Source of the DNA: Gnetum montanum
Lineage: Eukaryota; Streptophyta; Gnetopsida; Gnetales; Gnetaceae
Length of the DNA: 64,000 nucleotides
Reading direction: 5' to 3'
Assembly (NCBI GenBank): GCA_015680685.1
Contig: MNCI01033409.1
Location: 60,592-124,591, forward strand
The position numbers and the translations under genes are program-made. Below are positions 10,599 through 22,218 of this stretch, piece after piece (position 1 is the first letter of the stretch; the number at the start of each line of letters is the position of its first letter). Below the pieces are notes generated by a model. That model did no database searches. It had not been told where the DNA came from and saw only the letters and a program-made list of their open reading frames with translations.

Positions 10599-12598
10599 AT
10601 GGCTCTCCTACAAAATTACAATAATGCCACACTTAGTGAGGAATTTCATTGGAGAATCAATGAACTATATGACGATGAAGATTGGAGTACACAACCTGAA
10701 GTGGGGGTTTCTTATAAACATGAATGAAAGCAATGTCATTCCAATGCATGAAAGCATAACTTACCTGATGACGATGAACCCCTACTGGCCACTACAAGCT
10801 TAACGCAAATACAAGAGGCTGTTCAAATCTCTTGTAGGGATCATAAAAAGAGCTGTCTACCCAGGCTTGATTTAAACAACTTTCCTAATTTTTCAGGAGG
10901 CTATGACTTAGATCTGTATCAACATTTACAAGCCTTCTACAATGCCTACACATGGAATAACATTGATAACAAGTGGCAAAAACTTAAGCTCTTTCCCATG
11001 ACACTCGTTGGCCAAGAAAAACTATGGTATAGACCATTAAAACCAAATTCAATACGACGTTGGTCAACAATGGTAGAAGTCTTTAACAAAAAATACCAAA
11101 CCTACGCAAGAGTATCAGCCTTGAGGAAACAAATCCAAGGATGGAAACAAGCACAACATGAACCCTTGGACATGGCCTTAGAAAGATATTACGCATTGTT
11201 AAACAACTTTCCAGGCCATGGGTTTTCTGAGGAAAGGCTAATGTACCATATCATTGATGGGCTTCGTGATGCAACAAGAGAGATCTTAGGAATGTATGCC
11301 CAAGGTCAACTATATGAACTACAAACCCATCAATTCCAAGAGCTTATTAAGCGGGTAGCAAAAGAAGAAGGAGAAATGGCTAGATGGGAGAGTGTTGAAA
11401 AACATCAATGGGACCAAAATCTCAATTTAACAAAGGTCCATGATCATAGAAAGGAGAAATCAACCAATCTCAAGGTGGAAGAATCATCTTTGTCGGTACA
11501 ACAATCGTTAGAAGAAGTCGAGGCAGAGATCAATAAGATGTTGGAATGGACATATCAAAAGTGTGGAGAATATATCGATATTATTGGAGATAGAGTTTTG
11601 ACAACCCAAGAAGCAGGACAAAATAGTAGATAATTGGAAATAAGGGATAAGGAAAATAAGAGCTCAACTGCCAATCATATGTATGAATGCAACATATGCC
11701 TGTACGATCACCCCAAGGGCCAATGCCCAATATTGTTACATTTATATGAGCATTAGGAAAGCACATTACATCCAGAGTTCATACAGAGATACTGTGTTCG
11801 ATCACAGTGGCAACAATCCTAGTCATGGGGGAGACCACCACTAAACTGGAGACACCCTTCGTATCATCCGAACCTGAATGCATATCTTATTCAACATCTT
11901 GTCTCTCCAACTAGGCCAACGCACTTTATCTTACCATAGTACCATTCTCCTCAATACTATTAGCCCATGCCTCCAATACAACCACCACCTTGTGTACCCT
12001 ATGCTCCTCCTAACTTTCAACATTCTCATTTTTCCCTCCTTCTACATCACCACCAACTATTCCTAAGGTGTCTGCACTACAGCAACAACCCATGAACATT
12101 ACTTGTGCTACTACTTCCAACAACAATGAGAAAAATTAGCAACATCGAAGGTGCCCCTTCTTTAAAAATGACCCTAAGAAGGGACAACACAATTCTGAGG
12201 CCACTACATCCTCCAACTCAGCACATGTCCAACCTTATGGTGCACCCTTATCTTTGAACCCAACGCCTCATGTAACTTCATCAGGGCCACCAACTCACAC
12301 TCCGACAACAATACGACCCAATGAACATAGCTGCGGAGAGCAACAACCCAATCCTTGCATACCATCTAACGGTCCCAAATATCATAGTGGGTCAACTCAT
12401 TATCTGGGAACTACATCATAAAAATTGCCCCACTATGCTCATTATAATCAAGCGTGTGAACCCCGATGGGGTAAGTATGGCCAAGCCCCAATACTTCCAA
12501 CATGCAAGGATCCTCATCTTCCATTTATTAATCCTTGCCATACCCAATCGTTTAGTTATGGGGGATACCCCCCATTCTAATAGCAAACAGGATTAATA
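10599..12598 (+). pseudogene. gag of element E (decayed)
   Basis: Starts at ATG 10599 (MALLQNYNNATLSEEFHW). The capsid core is open from 10998 to 11633 and aligns with family 1 gag (SIRRWSTMVEVFNKKYQTYA, PLDMALERYYALL, then HIIDGLRDATREILGMYAQG). After a TAG stop it continues with a short zinc-knuckle-like CNICLYDHPKGQC (C-X2-C-X3-H-X4-C, one residue shorter than the usual CCHC spacing) and a proline-rich region to about 12080. Beyond that the frame fades, and I could not recognise an intact protease. Expected role: structural protein of the particle. Confidence 0.7.
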
Positions 12599-12599
12599 A

Positions 12600-14050
12600 A
12601 TACTAAGATCATGCAACGTGGTTGTACTAAGATCCTTGTAGATCTAACAACAAATGGGAGTAAGAATAATCAAAAGGGCACCCAAAAATCCAATGCTATT
12701 CTAGGGGGTTCCACTAGAAAGACATGCACCCATGCCTAAAGGTTGGCGTCTTCTCTGGATTCAGTATTCAAAAAAATAAGAAGAGAGAAAAGAGAAAAAA
12801 AAAAACAAAAAAAAAGTTCCATAAAAAAATCACTCCTCCCTTGGACGAAACGCCAAGTGATCGTACACCTTCTTGTTATGGTACTCTCGTAGTTGCTCAT
12901 CATGGGATGAAACAATGTGATGTTACTGATTAGAGGAATGGACTCGGTCCTAATCTTGAAATGATGGGTTAATGACATGTTAATCATCCTTTACACGTAG
13001 GATTCACTGTGCCCTAGGTCAGTTACCTCATGTCCCAATCTCTACGATCCCTTCTATAGTTTGTCTCATCTCACTGTTCGTGTAATTATAGCTCATTTCG
13101 TGTGTAACATAGAATTCTTACCTCATTCCGATGATATTTACATGTGTGTGTTTTGTGGAATTAGTACGAATTACATCTAACCCTTCTAGTGCCCATGGAC
13201 ACTTTAAGTGTGGTTACACAAGGGCATTATAGGTTGGAACCTACTTTGTGGAGGATCCACTTGTGTAATATTTTGTAATCTTCACTTATGATATAGCTCA
13301 CACACACCATTTCTCACCCTCAGCTTATTTTTTTCATAACATTCTTTCCTTACTATTACCCCTCTGAATTTCAACGTTCCCATGAACCATCACATAACCT
13401 TTTTCTTACCACCCAAGGTTTTATTGATAAAATACACACCATCATCATTAATTGTGCCTTTCAAATTAATGGAATTATCCTAGAACCCCTTGATCATATC
13501 CTAATTTCCTAACTTACAACGTTGATTTTAAGAAAATCCTTTAAAAATTCGGTATTTTTGTTGTGCTTCATGTCACTAGGGTTGTGATATCGCGTACGTG
13601 ATGTATCGTATGTGATATCATGTCCCCGCAACCTATAAATAGATGCCCCCACCCTGAAACACTTAGCATCATTTTTGCTATTCACACGGGGGAGTTTTCA
13701 AATTTTTTTCTCTACGACTTGCAATTGAGCGACCCTTGCTTTTCTCACTATATCTCGCTCGCTAGTACTCTGATTTTAATTTTGTTTGAACCTACTTGAA
13801 CCCAGAGTGTTCAGCTTAGTCGTGGGGGAGGAACATCTGCCAAAAAGCACCTAACTTTTTTGGAATTTATCATCGCCCAAAGGACATCATCTAGGGTAAT
13901 TAACTATAACACTTAAAATAATTGTGCCTAAAAATCATTTAATCCCTAGGTATACTGAGAAACTAAAATGGGAAACCACCTAAGTCATAGGACTTATTAT
14001 TACAGTTTTTCAGCAGTATCACACGTGCTAACATAAGATCATTAATTAAG
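12600..14050 (+). other. Untranslated middle of element E with an internal TATA segment
   Basis: About 1.4 kb without convincing coding sequence. At 13585-13611 it contains GATATCGCGTACGTGATG-type words followed by CCTATAAATAG (TATA at 13634-13641). This resembles the U3 palindrome plus TATA layout of family 1 LTRs. It may act as a second promoter for the downstream ORF, or be the relic of another LTR. Confidence 0.45.
13634..13641 (+). promoter_or_regulatory. TATA box upstream of the second ORF of E
   Basis: TATAAATA, 20-50 bases downstream of GATATC-rich palindromic words like those in front of the LTR TATA boxes. The second ORF starts about 480 bases downstream. Confidence 0.45.
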
Positions 14051-14117
14051 GTAAGCAGTAAGATATAACTTAATTTCAAAAACAACCTTACTAACGCTTG
14101 ACCCCGTGTGATTGCAG
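14051..14117 (+). other. Possible 67-nt mini-intron before the second ORF of E
   Basis: AAG-GTAAGC gives a consensus donor at 14051, TACTAAC at 14089-14095 is a textbook branch point, and ATTGCAG ends at 14117 directly before the ATG at 14118. The branch A is 23 nt from the acceptor. These signals could join a leader to the second ORF in a subgenomic RNA. No transcript is available to confirm it. Confidence 0.4.
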
Positions 14118-16886
14118 ATGGCCACAAAACATGGACAACAAGAGGGTTCTTCTCAAGTTGGAAACAAACGATCTTGGAGAGGTGGAAGATAAGATCCTAC
14201 CGAACAACATGCAGAATAGGAGGAACAATCATTCAACATTCATCAAGAAGATCCTCCTACCGTATGGTCCAAGCAGGCAGAAGGAGGAGTTGCTACAGCA
14301 TCTGAATGGGGACAACATCTCATGTTTCCCCAAGATTGTGTTCAGGCCATCCATGAAAAGTCCATTCATTGCAGTGATTATGGAATTGAACTTTGAATCT
14401 TTTGCAAAGTTCACTCCTGAGGCCGTTAGGGATCACCTCAAAGGATCCCCATTATGGCCTACCCTCTCTACAAGCGGTGCCTGGTACCTAGGGGAGACGT
14501 ACCAGTTTTGGCACAACAGAGAGCAAGGCACTACTGTCAACATTTGTGGTGTGATAGTTGATTTCTCTACGTAGGCCATTTCAAAAGTGTTAAACCTTCC
14601 GAACACAGGGTCCAAAGTTGCTCAGTTATCCACCCGTTCAAACCCCGATGTGCGACGAGATTGGTTAGAGAAGGCTTATGGCAGAGATAAAACATTTGGT
14701 GAGTTGATGATGGAAGATAATTTACTTTAAAATTGGAACATATCACCTCTTCCCCATGAAGGGCTTAAAAAGAATATCAACGTATGTGGCTAGAGGATGT
14801 GTAGTGCTGATGAGAAAGGTTACCGCTAACCTACCCCATCTATATTTAACGGAGATCTTGAGGCAATTTGAGAAACAGAAGATAGGGAAGATGGTGCTAC
14901 CTTTACCTTGTCTTATCAGAAGGCTTTGCTGACATGTTGGTATTTGGGGGTACACCAATGATGTCCTCTAAAAAGCCCAAACTACTTCATATGCTTAGGT
15001 GCCGGCTCCAAGGAAAAGCACTGGTGAAGAGCTGGGACCAGAACAAGAAGAACAACAGATGGCTGGACCAACTGCAACTCAACTTGCAGGACCTAGCCAA
15101 CCTTCAAGCACAGGCCCTAGACAACAATAGGAAGTAGGGCCCAGCACAGGCCAGGATCAATAGCCGCCACAAGACTACAAACCGTCAATGAGCCATCTTA
15201 GGGCCATCGCTGAGACGATCAGTTGGAGAAGCCGTGATGACACAAACCTCTTCCTTGTCATCGATGATGCCATTCAGCCTACTATTTATTTGGATCGCAA
15301 AAGGAGAAAAATGTCTATTCACACAAGAGGAGGGGAAAGTAGATGGTCACAACAGATCTCAGGTTACATGGCATCTTTCCAAGTGCAGTTAGAAACTGGT
15401 GAAGGGGCCACTATAGTGGTCATGCAATACCAGAATGCCATGGGAGTTGTACAAGTGGTCACAGACCACATCAAGGAATCATTCAATGTACCTGTTGTAT
15501 CACCAGTAGATCTCACAAGAGCACGAGATGCTCAAACTTTAGCTAGAACCTCAATGACTCCTGCAGAACATGAGGATGTGCTTGATCAATTGCTCCAAAT
15601 AGGGCAAGTAATGACGTCCCTGTTTGACATCCCTTAGGATGTTACGGTAATTCAATCAAACCTAATTTCTACAAAGGGGAAGCTAGTCTTATCAGAAGTG
15701 AGGGCTGAGCATGTGGAAGCAGAAGTGCAAAAATTGCAAGAGTAGCTCATGGCCTTACAACCAGCGGGACCCTCTGCAATTTGTTCTCGCATACCAGCTA
15801 GATAATTTTAGAACTGAGCAACTAACCAAGCTAATAACAGAGAATAAAAAGGTGGTTGATGAAAAAGAGAAGGCTGTTTGGGATGCCTCCATGGCACAAG
15901 TGAAAACTCATGCGCATATCAAGGCACTCAAGGCCTTACAAGAAGAAAACAAGCAGCTCGTTGTAGACAACCTTAGGTTGACCACTACAGAAAAGTAGAA
16001 GAATGTTCTCAAGGAACACTTCCATCAATTACGAGTATAATTCATCCAGGTCAACCAAGACGTAAGCCATTTAGCTAGAGAAAATCGAACCCTCTCAATG
16101 GAGGAGGTATACACCATTCTTCAAAAGTCAGCTATTGAGATAAGCATGTGGAAAAATGAGGCTAAACGACATGAAAAGCTAAAGGAGCACTTCCGAGATC
16201 AGGTCGGGATGTACAAAAAGATCCTTGAGAAGGAGATCCATATGGCCAAGGCCCAGATCAATGCTATCAGTGCTCAACACACTGACTAGCAAGCCATATT
16301 GGACACATATGCCTTTGCCCACCAAGCGAAAGTTAAAAACCAAGACCTGCAGATTTAGGATTTGATAGAATACATGGAGTTGGCCAATCTAAGGTATGCC
16401 AACCTTGCCATGTTAATAGCAGGGCACCCGAGAACAGAGCTCGAGCAACAGGTAACAACCACCCATATCAAACACGAAGAAAAATTTGCAGAATGCAAGA
16501 AGCTGTTGGAGAAACTGGAAGTTGCAAATTCTAAACTTGAGGTGGTGAAAGCCAGCTACCAAGGACAGAAAGGTGTTGCCATAGACTTGGCTCGATAGCT
16601 AGCAAATTTTCAAGAGTACAAGGATAAAACCAGAGCCTATGAGGAGGAACGACAAGTGTTCGCAGCTTAGTATGTCAAGGCCAATAAAATGTTTCCGCAA
16701 CTACCCTATCCATGGGAAGTGCCAACTCCATCAAACATTGGAACATTAGCATGGATGTCACAAGACCCTCGAACTGAAGAGGAGAAGCTCCAGGCCATAC
16801 TTCAATACCATCAAGCCTCAAAACCTGGAGCACAAGACAAAGGGAAGGCATCAATGGAGGAGCCACCGCCACCTAGAACTACATGA
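14118..16886 (+). pseudogene. Second ORF of element E: plant-transposon-type domain plus long coiled coil
   Basis: From ATG 14118 the frame is recovered in pieces. The N-terminal third (about 14320-14930) contains KFTPEAVRDHLKGSPLW, FWHNREQGTTVNICGVIVDF, a KVLNLP motif and ANLPHLYLTEIL. That order suggests the uncharacterised 'putative plant transposon protein' domain found in many plant retroelement ORFs. A Q/P-rich linker follows, then coiled coil from about 15188 to 16670 (for example MWKNEAKRHEKLKEHFRDQV). It ends at TGA 16884. Of the internal stops I placed, ten are TAG and one TAA. There is at least one frameshift near 14730 and another near 15745. Function unknown; a structural or gag-like helper role is a guess. 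Confidence 0.6.
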
Positions 16887-17048
16887 GTTCCAAAATTTTT
16901 GTAGATGTAGAACATTTTGTGTTGTGTCTTTGTTTTGTTTTCATTCCACACTATGGAATAATCCCATTTTCCCATCTAATAATCTCATACCTATCCACTG
17001 TGTAATCATTGTAACTCAAGAACAAGTTTTCATTTAGTCACGGGGGTA
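16887..17048 (+). other. 3' leader and polypurine tract of element E
   Basis: A short untranslated stretch ending in CACGGGGGTA (17039-17048), which abuts the 3' LTR and corresponds to the CATGGGGGTA tract of family 1. Confidence 0.65.
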
Positions 17049-17835
17049 TGATGAGTCGTCATTTAGGGCGACTGCAATATCACAACCCACCGCAATGTCT
17101 ATAAATAAGAGGTGGCTTTCTTAGTTTTAGGATCTAGTTTGCAGTCCCTTAGCCAAACTCTTGCAGTTTTTCCTTCTTAGAGTTAGAAGTATTTTCCAGT
17201 GTATGCCCGTAGTGTGGTGATTGTAATTGTATGTCATCCTTTATTCGAGTGTGACGTACTTGGACATGCACATGACTGGCAATAAAGATCAAAATTACTT
17301 CATCATTGCAGCATTCACTTAGATTAATCATTTAATTAACTATTTAATTATTATTTACTACTTTCTTAGTTAATATCTCTCACCCTTATCTCCTAGTAAC
17401 GTGGAATGAGTACGACTTGATTACGAGCATTTAAGTGTGACTACATGGTAACCCAGTAGCGTACCTAGGATCTACGCTTGGTAATCCCAGTGGTAGTCAT
17501 GCACGAAGCCTAAGATGTGTATGGATAATCAAGGAACAGATGCTCATCGCACTTAGGCTAGTTTAGATTCTCTTACCCTTTCTCTCTTAGCTTAGATAAT
17601 ATTACTTTCCATTGCCTTCAGGAGTAGCATTAGATTAGAAACCCATCATACACCTCACTCTGGACTAAACCAAACATGACAAAGATAATACTAGTCTAGG
17701 TGGGAAGACAGTGAACTGCGACCTAAGGCTAACTGTCTAGATGCCACAACTAGTCTGTCTATGAAGTTTGACCGGATCGCACGTGTAACGCTCGTATTCG
17801 TATGGTTGAGTGTAGGGGTACCTCGCCACTCATCA
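17049..17835 (+). repeat. 3' LTR of element E
   Basis: Starts TGATGAGTCGTCATTTAGGG and ends CGCCACTCATCA, with a TATAAATA box at 17100-17107. The second half matches the truncated 5' LTR at 9978-10456. The following CTCAG (17836-17840) would be the TSD, but the matching left copy is lost with the truncated 5' end. Confidence 0.82.
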
Positions 17836-17840
17836 CTCAG

Positions 17841-17881
17841 TGACCTCTCGGTGTTTCAACTGCTGATGTTTTTAGATGTCA
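17841..17881 (+). repeat. End of the 5' LTR of element F
   Basis: GTGACCTCTC...GATGTCA aligns with the last 41 bases of the F 3' LTR (ATGACCTCTC...GACATCA, ending 31133). It is followed by TTTTTGGCGCTAGAAGGAGG at 17885-17904, a plausible PBS. The rest of the LTR lies on the other side of E or is gone. Confidence 0.55.
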
Positions 17882-17914
17882 TAGTTTTTGGCGCTAGAAG
17901 GAGGGCTTGAACAA

Positions 17915-18215
17915 TGTCCCGCACAGTGTAGTGGCTACATCATGCATAACGTAGCAACGTAGCAGGTACACCCTACGTAGTATAGCAGCTATGTCATCCA
18001 TAGCGTAGTAGCGTAGCAAGTACACCTTGTGTAGCATAACAACTACGTCACCCGTAGCATAGTAGGTACACCATGTGCAGCGTAGAGGCTACGTCACGCG
18101 TAGCGTAGCAGCGTAGCAAGTACACCCTACATAGCATAGTGGCTATGTCACGCACAGTGTAGCAAGCATGACACACTCCAGCATAGCAAGCTCCAGCACA
18201 GCGAGTGCAACACCA
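17915..18215. repeat. CGTAGC-rich tandem repeat in the leader of F
   Basis: GTACACC words recur at 17966, 18020, 18066 and 18120 (spacings 54, 46 and 54), separated by GCGTAGCAGCGTAGCA-type blocks and GGCTACGTCACGC. The sequence is GC-richer than its surroundings. A related array lies near the other end of F at 29930-30230. Confidence 0.75.
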
Positions 18216-18300
18216 ATGTTGGCCATTTTTAGTAGTTTTCATACTTGGCATTTTTTCTGCATTTTTACTCTTAGCCATTTTTTCTATATTTTTATACTTA

Positions 18301-18305
18301 GCCAT
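18301..18305. repeat. Target-site duplication of element B, left (GCCAT)
   Basis: GCCAT precedes the B 5' LTR and is repeated at 24135-24139 after the 3' LTR. Confidence 0.88.
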
Positions 18306-19167
18306 TGATGGGATGCGATAAAGTCTCCCATAAGACTTTTATAGACTTTATGTGCTAAATTTTTCTATATTTTTATACTTAGTCTCCCATAAATTATAGA
18401 CTTTCTGTATAAATATTTTTTCTGCAATGTGCCATAAAGTCTATAAATAAGAGGCGGCTCTCCCTTGTTTTCCATTCTAGGCCTAGACCGTAGGGAAACT
18501 CTGGCATTTTGATCTCTCCAAAGATAGAATATTGTCCATGTGCCCACAGTAGGAGCTCCAAAGTAAATGGATCTTTATTTGAGCAAACATTGTACCTGAG
18601 CACAAGTTTGTGTATGGCAATAAAGATGAACTTCCTGGATAAACCTTGCAGTGCATGGAATAGGCTAATTATGATTCTATTTATTGTTATTTACTACTTT
18701 CCATTTACATATGTTATTAGTCATTAATTCTTTCTCAACTCTTCTCTCCTAGTTAAGTGCCTCAGTACGACCACTTCGAGCATGTGCGTTACGTGTGGTG
18801 ATCTCAGCAACGACTAGCGTTTGGTAACCACGGTTGCATTGGTTCAGGGTGTGAATGGTAATTGGGAAGGGATGCTAACGCTAGGTAAATTAAGACTTAG
18901 TTAGTTAGTTAGAGTTAGTTAGTTAATCCCTTCAACCCTTCATCTTATCAACTTCGAAGATAAAACCGAAAAGAAAATAAAAATCATATACCTCGGACTT
19001 ACTTAACCATACTGTGACAAATACAAGTAAGTCTGGGAAGGCAACAAATAATTAACCTTAAGTGTTCCATGAGGCGTGTAGGCACTTAGTTTGCGGAGTT
19101 CGACCGAATCACGCGTGTTACACTCGTATTCATATGGTTGAGTGTAGGGGTACCTCGCCACTCATCA
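18306..19167 (+). repeat. 5' LTR of element B
   Basis: Starts TGATGGGATGCGATA and ends CGCCACTCATCA. From the TATA box (18442-18449) onward it matches the 3' LTR closely. The first ~120 bases after GCGATA differ: AT-rich TTTTTCTATATTTTTATACT words also found in the left flank replace the GATATC palindromes. Confidence 0.85.
18442..18449 (+). promoter_or_regulatory. TATA box of the B 5' LTR
   Basis: TATAAATA within AGTCTATAAATAAGAGGCGG. The same block is kept in the LTRs of C, D, E and the 3' LTR of B, and is the expected Pol II start region for genomic RNA. Confidence 0.65.
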
Positions 19168-19168
19168 T

Positions 19169-19186
19169 TGGCACCATTGTTGGGGA
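19169..19186 (+). promoter_or_regulatory. Primer binding site of element B
   Basis: TGGCACCATTGTTGGGGA, one base after the LTR. It matches the tRNA-Asp-type PBS of copy A apart from three transitions. Confidence 0.75.
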
Positions 19187-19309
19187 CTAAGTGTTTGTGC
19201 GCTAAGTAGAACATAGGAAATTACTCACATCATTGGGAGCTTAAATAAACCTTAGGGTTAATTACATGAAAATTTATACAACGGTTAATTAGCACACCGA
19301 TAAGACATC

Positions 19310-22218
19310 ATGTCTTTTTCTTCTTCTCACAAGAGCATTTCACCTAGGGATAATACAAGAAACAGTCGGCAATCAAAAACACATAACCTAAATCAGCCAG
19401 TTCCTCAACAATATAGGGTGACATATACTCATCCCGATGAGTATATACCTAATTTTACTATTATCTTCCATCAAGATGAATAGATGCATTGGAGAGACTT
19501 GCAAGGTAACATAGCATTACCTCTGGATCATGTAGTCCCCAACATGCTCCTTCGTGCCTTAGCACAGATCAGCATGACTCAGCTCTATGCTCAATATGTT
19601 GCGGAAGATTTTGACATGAGGGATTACCATCCCACAGCTTTACAATGTATGAGGGACTCAAGGCAAGAGAGCCAACATACACTGTTGAAGGGCAAAGAGG
19701 TCCCGCACGTCCTAAGTGAAATCAAAGATGGTGAACCACTTGTAACTAGTTCTCTATTGAAAGATGTTCCCCCTCCTAACAATAGTGATGAGGTGGGGTA
19801 TCATAACCTACACTCCACGATACACAACCCTGGTTCTGATCCTCGTGAACACCAGCTGTTCACTGAGGGAACAACAACAAATGACAAGGACACGCACTTG
19901 GATCGTCATCACGATCGGGGCCGTAGCAACCGAAGAGAAGGAAAGAAACATCGTCATGGAAATGGTTCTCCTTCTTCTTCACCTTCATCACATCACTCAC
20001 CCTCTCCTTCCACATTAGGGTGCAATCATGAAGAGCATCATGAAGAGGATAAAGGTAAGAGAAATGAGAGACCTCAACGAGAGAGTCGAGAGAGAGGATG
20101 AGGGCAATCAATAGAATCAAGGCATAAACGAAGGGAAAGTAGGAAACAACGTAGACATCATAGACATCATGAAAGAGATGATCATGATGAACCCCTACTG
20201 GCCACCTGAAGCATGCTAGATATAACAAAGGCTGTAAGAATCCCAACAAGGCATCAAAAGGATAGTTGGATCAAGCGCTTAGACATGAACAATATCCCAC
20301 ACTTTGAAGGTGGATACAACACGGATTTGCAAAATCATTTATAGGCATTCCACGATGCCTACACCTTTCAAAACATAGAGAACAAGTGGAAAAAACTAAA
20401 TTTGTTTCCCATGACACTCATCAAGGAAGTAGAGAGTTGGTACCGGTCCTTGGAACCGGAAACCATCAGGAGGTGGAGTACGATGTTAGAACTCTTCAAT
20501 GATAAGTATCAAACGTACTCCAGAGTGTCTAATTTACATAAGAAGATCCAAGGATGGAAGCAAGGTACTCATGAACCCTTGGATGCTGCCATGGGCTGCT
20601 ACTACGCATTGTTACCTTATTGCCCGGGCCATGGTTATGCACAACGGGACCAACCACGCCACATCGTAGATGGGCTAAGGTATGAAAATTGGAGAACCCT
20701 TGGGACTTATGCCCAAGGGAGACTATCAGAACTTAGATCCCATGAGATTCATCGCTTGTTGGAACAAGTAGCCAAAGAAGAAGGGGAGATACGAAAAAGG
20801 GAAAGTGCAGAAGAATATAACCATGATCCCTCTCTTTGAAAGAAGGAAGTGAGATTTTGTGATGAAGAGGATGAGTCACCAATCGAAGATTTGGTGAATA
20901 GGAAAAGTTTTCTGCTTCAGAAGTTAACAACAGAAGTAGCGGCTAAGGTACATGAAGTATGGAGCTCCTTAGACAGTAAAATTGAAACTTTCCTTAAGAT
21001 TGTAGAGGAGTCTAAGGAGGAATGAAGTAGGGACAAGGACAAGAAAAAGTGGAGAGATTCAGGCCCTACACGTGACAAGGGTAAGGGGAAAATGACTATC
21101 TTCGATGAGGTTGTGGACTCAGACACAAACGATGATGATGGATGTGAGATCTACCACTATGACCATCCTAAGGGATGTTGTCCAATCATCTCACATCTAT
21201 AAGAGTCTAGGGTGTATGCACTTAACCCGAGACTCAACAGATGGAAAACACCTCGAAGGTTACCTTACCCTCAAGGTAACCCAAGATAGTTCCACCAACA
21301 GTTAACGTACTATCCAAGTGGAACTCCACCATAACCCATCGGACAACATCAGCAGTGGCAATACCCATAGATGTGGGGCATGCCACCACCGAAACATCAA
21401 TACCCTTACCAGCAGCCTGATCCATATGTTTATTATGTGCAGCAGTCGATTTCTCCAAGTAACTCCATGGGTCACACAACTCCCCAACGTCACTACCAAG
21501 ATTGAGAGTACTTTAGAAGGACTCCTTCTCCTCTGGGAGACGCTCCATACCCATACCATCCTCCTACTCCATCCGCACCTCTTCCACTGGTAGTTCCCAT
21601 ACCTCCTACTCCAACAATGCAAGGGAAACTCCCTACTCAACCGCAGCAACAAAATGCTACAAGAGCCATAAACATTCAACCTGCTGCTGGTTCTGATAAC
21701 CGTAAAAAGAAAAGACCTTTCTTTAGAACCAAAAGCCCAGACAAGCTCTCACAACAACAAGCGATTGAGTCCATGATCACTCCTCTGACACATAAGGCTT
21801 CAGATCTTCCTTCCATCCAACAACAGAGCTTAACATATACAGTTATGTTAACATATACCATAACCGATTGGATCAAGGTAGGCCACCTTCTCAGGAAACT
21901 ATCTAACCCTAGAAGTCCCTTAATCTACCTCCAAGTCGCCAGGAACGAACCACATAAGGCTCTTCTTGACTCAGGTTCCAAAGTCAACTTAATTTCATGA
22001 GAAATGTATCAAGCCTAGAACCTACCCCAACTTAAGAAGAGCAACATTCAACTAGAGGTGGCTAACCAGTCCATCACCATTTCCTTAGGATTGATGGAGG
22101 ACATCGTTACCACTGTGTGTGGTTGGTCCTACCCAGCTGATTTCCTAGTAATTGAAGTAAACAACAACGAAGGCGACTTCCCAATTATAATGGGAATGGT
22201 GGTGGCTCTTGGGTGAAG
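19310..22218 (+). pseudogene. gag-protease polyprotein of element B (decayed, C-terminus deleted)
   Basis: Starts at ATG 19310 (MSFSSSHKSISP). The long open part 19484-20101 has WRDLQGNIALPLDH and a charged, His/Arg/Ser-rich tail. The capsid core 20402-20839 is well kept (SWYRSLEPETIRRW, then SRVSNLHKKIQGWKQGTHEP). The knuckle region reads CEIYHYDHPKGCC, with only part of a zinc site. The retropepsin segment is open at 21617-22000 and keeps DSG at 21968-21976 in ALLDSGSKVNLIS, so the catalytic residues survive here. After FPIIMG the deletion cuts off the conserved C-terminal tail. Internal stops are few. Confidence 0.82.

Larger units (their letters stand above)
9978..17835 (+). mobile_element. 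LTR retrotransposon E (gag plus coiled-coil ORF, no pol)
   Basis: Truncated 5' LTR 9978-10456, decayed PBS 10458-10475, gag 10599-12598, an internal TATA-bearing segment near 13585-13641, a second ORF 14118-16886, polypurine tract 17039-17048 and full 3' LTR 17049-17835. The LTR ends and the PPT relate it to family 1, but gag is clearly diverged and the second ORF is absent from A-D. No pol domain is visible. Many in-frame stops show age. Its 3' end abuts a remnant of an element F LTR, so E appears to have inserted into that LTR. Confidence 0.75.

Noticed and set aside
12736-12987. 83-codon minus-strand frame in E
   Set aside because: Derived from an A-rich run read in reverse; no similarity or context.
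14229-14615. Minus-strand open frames opposite the second ORF of E
   Set aside because: Antisense shadows; the plus strand has the domain motifs and coiled coil.
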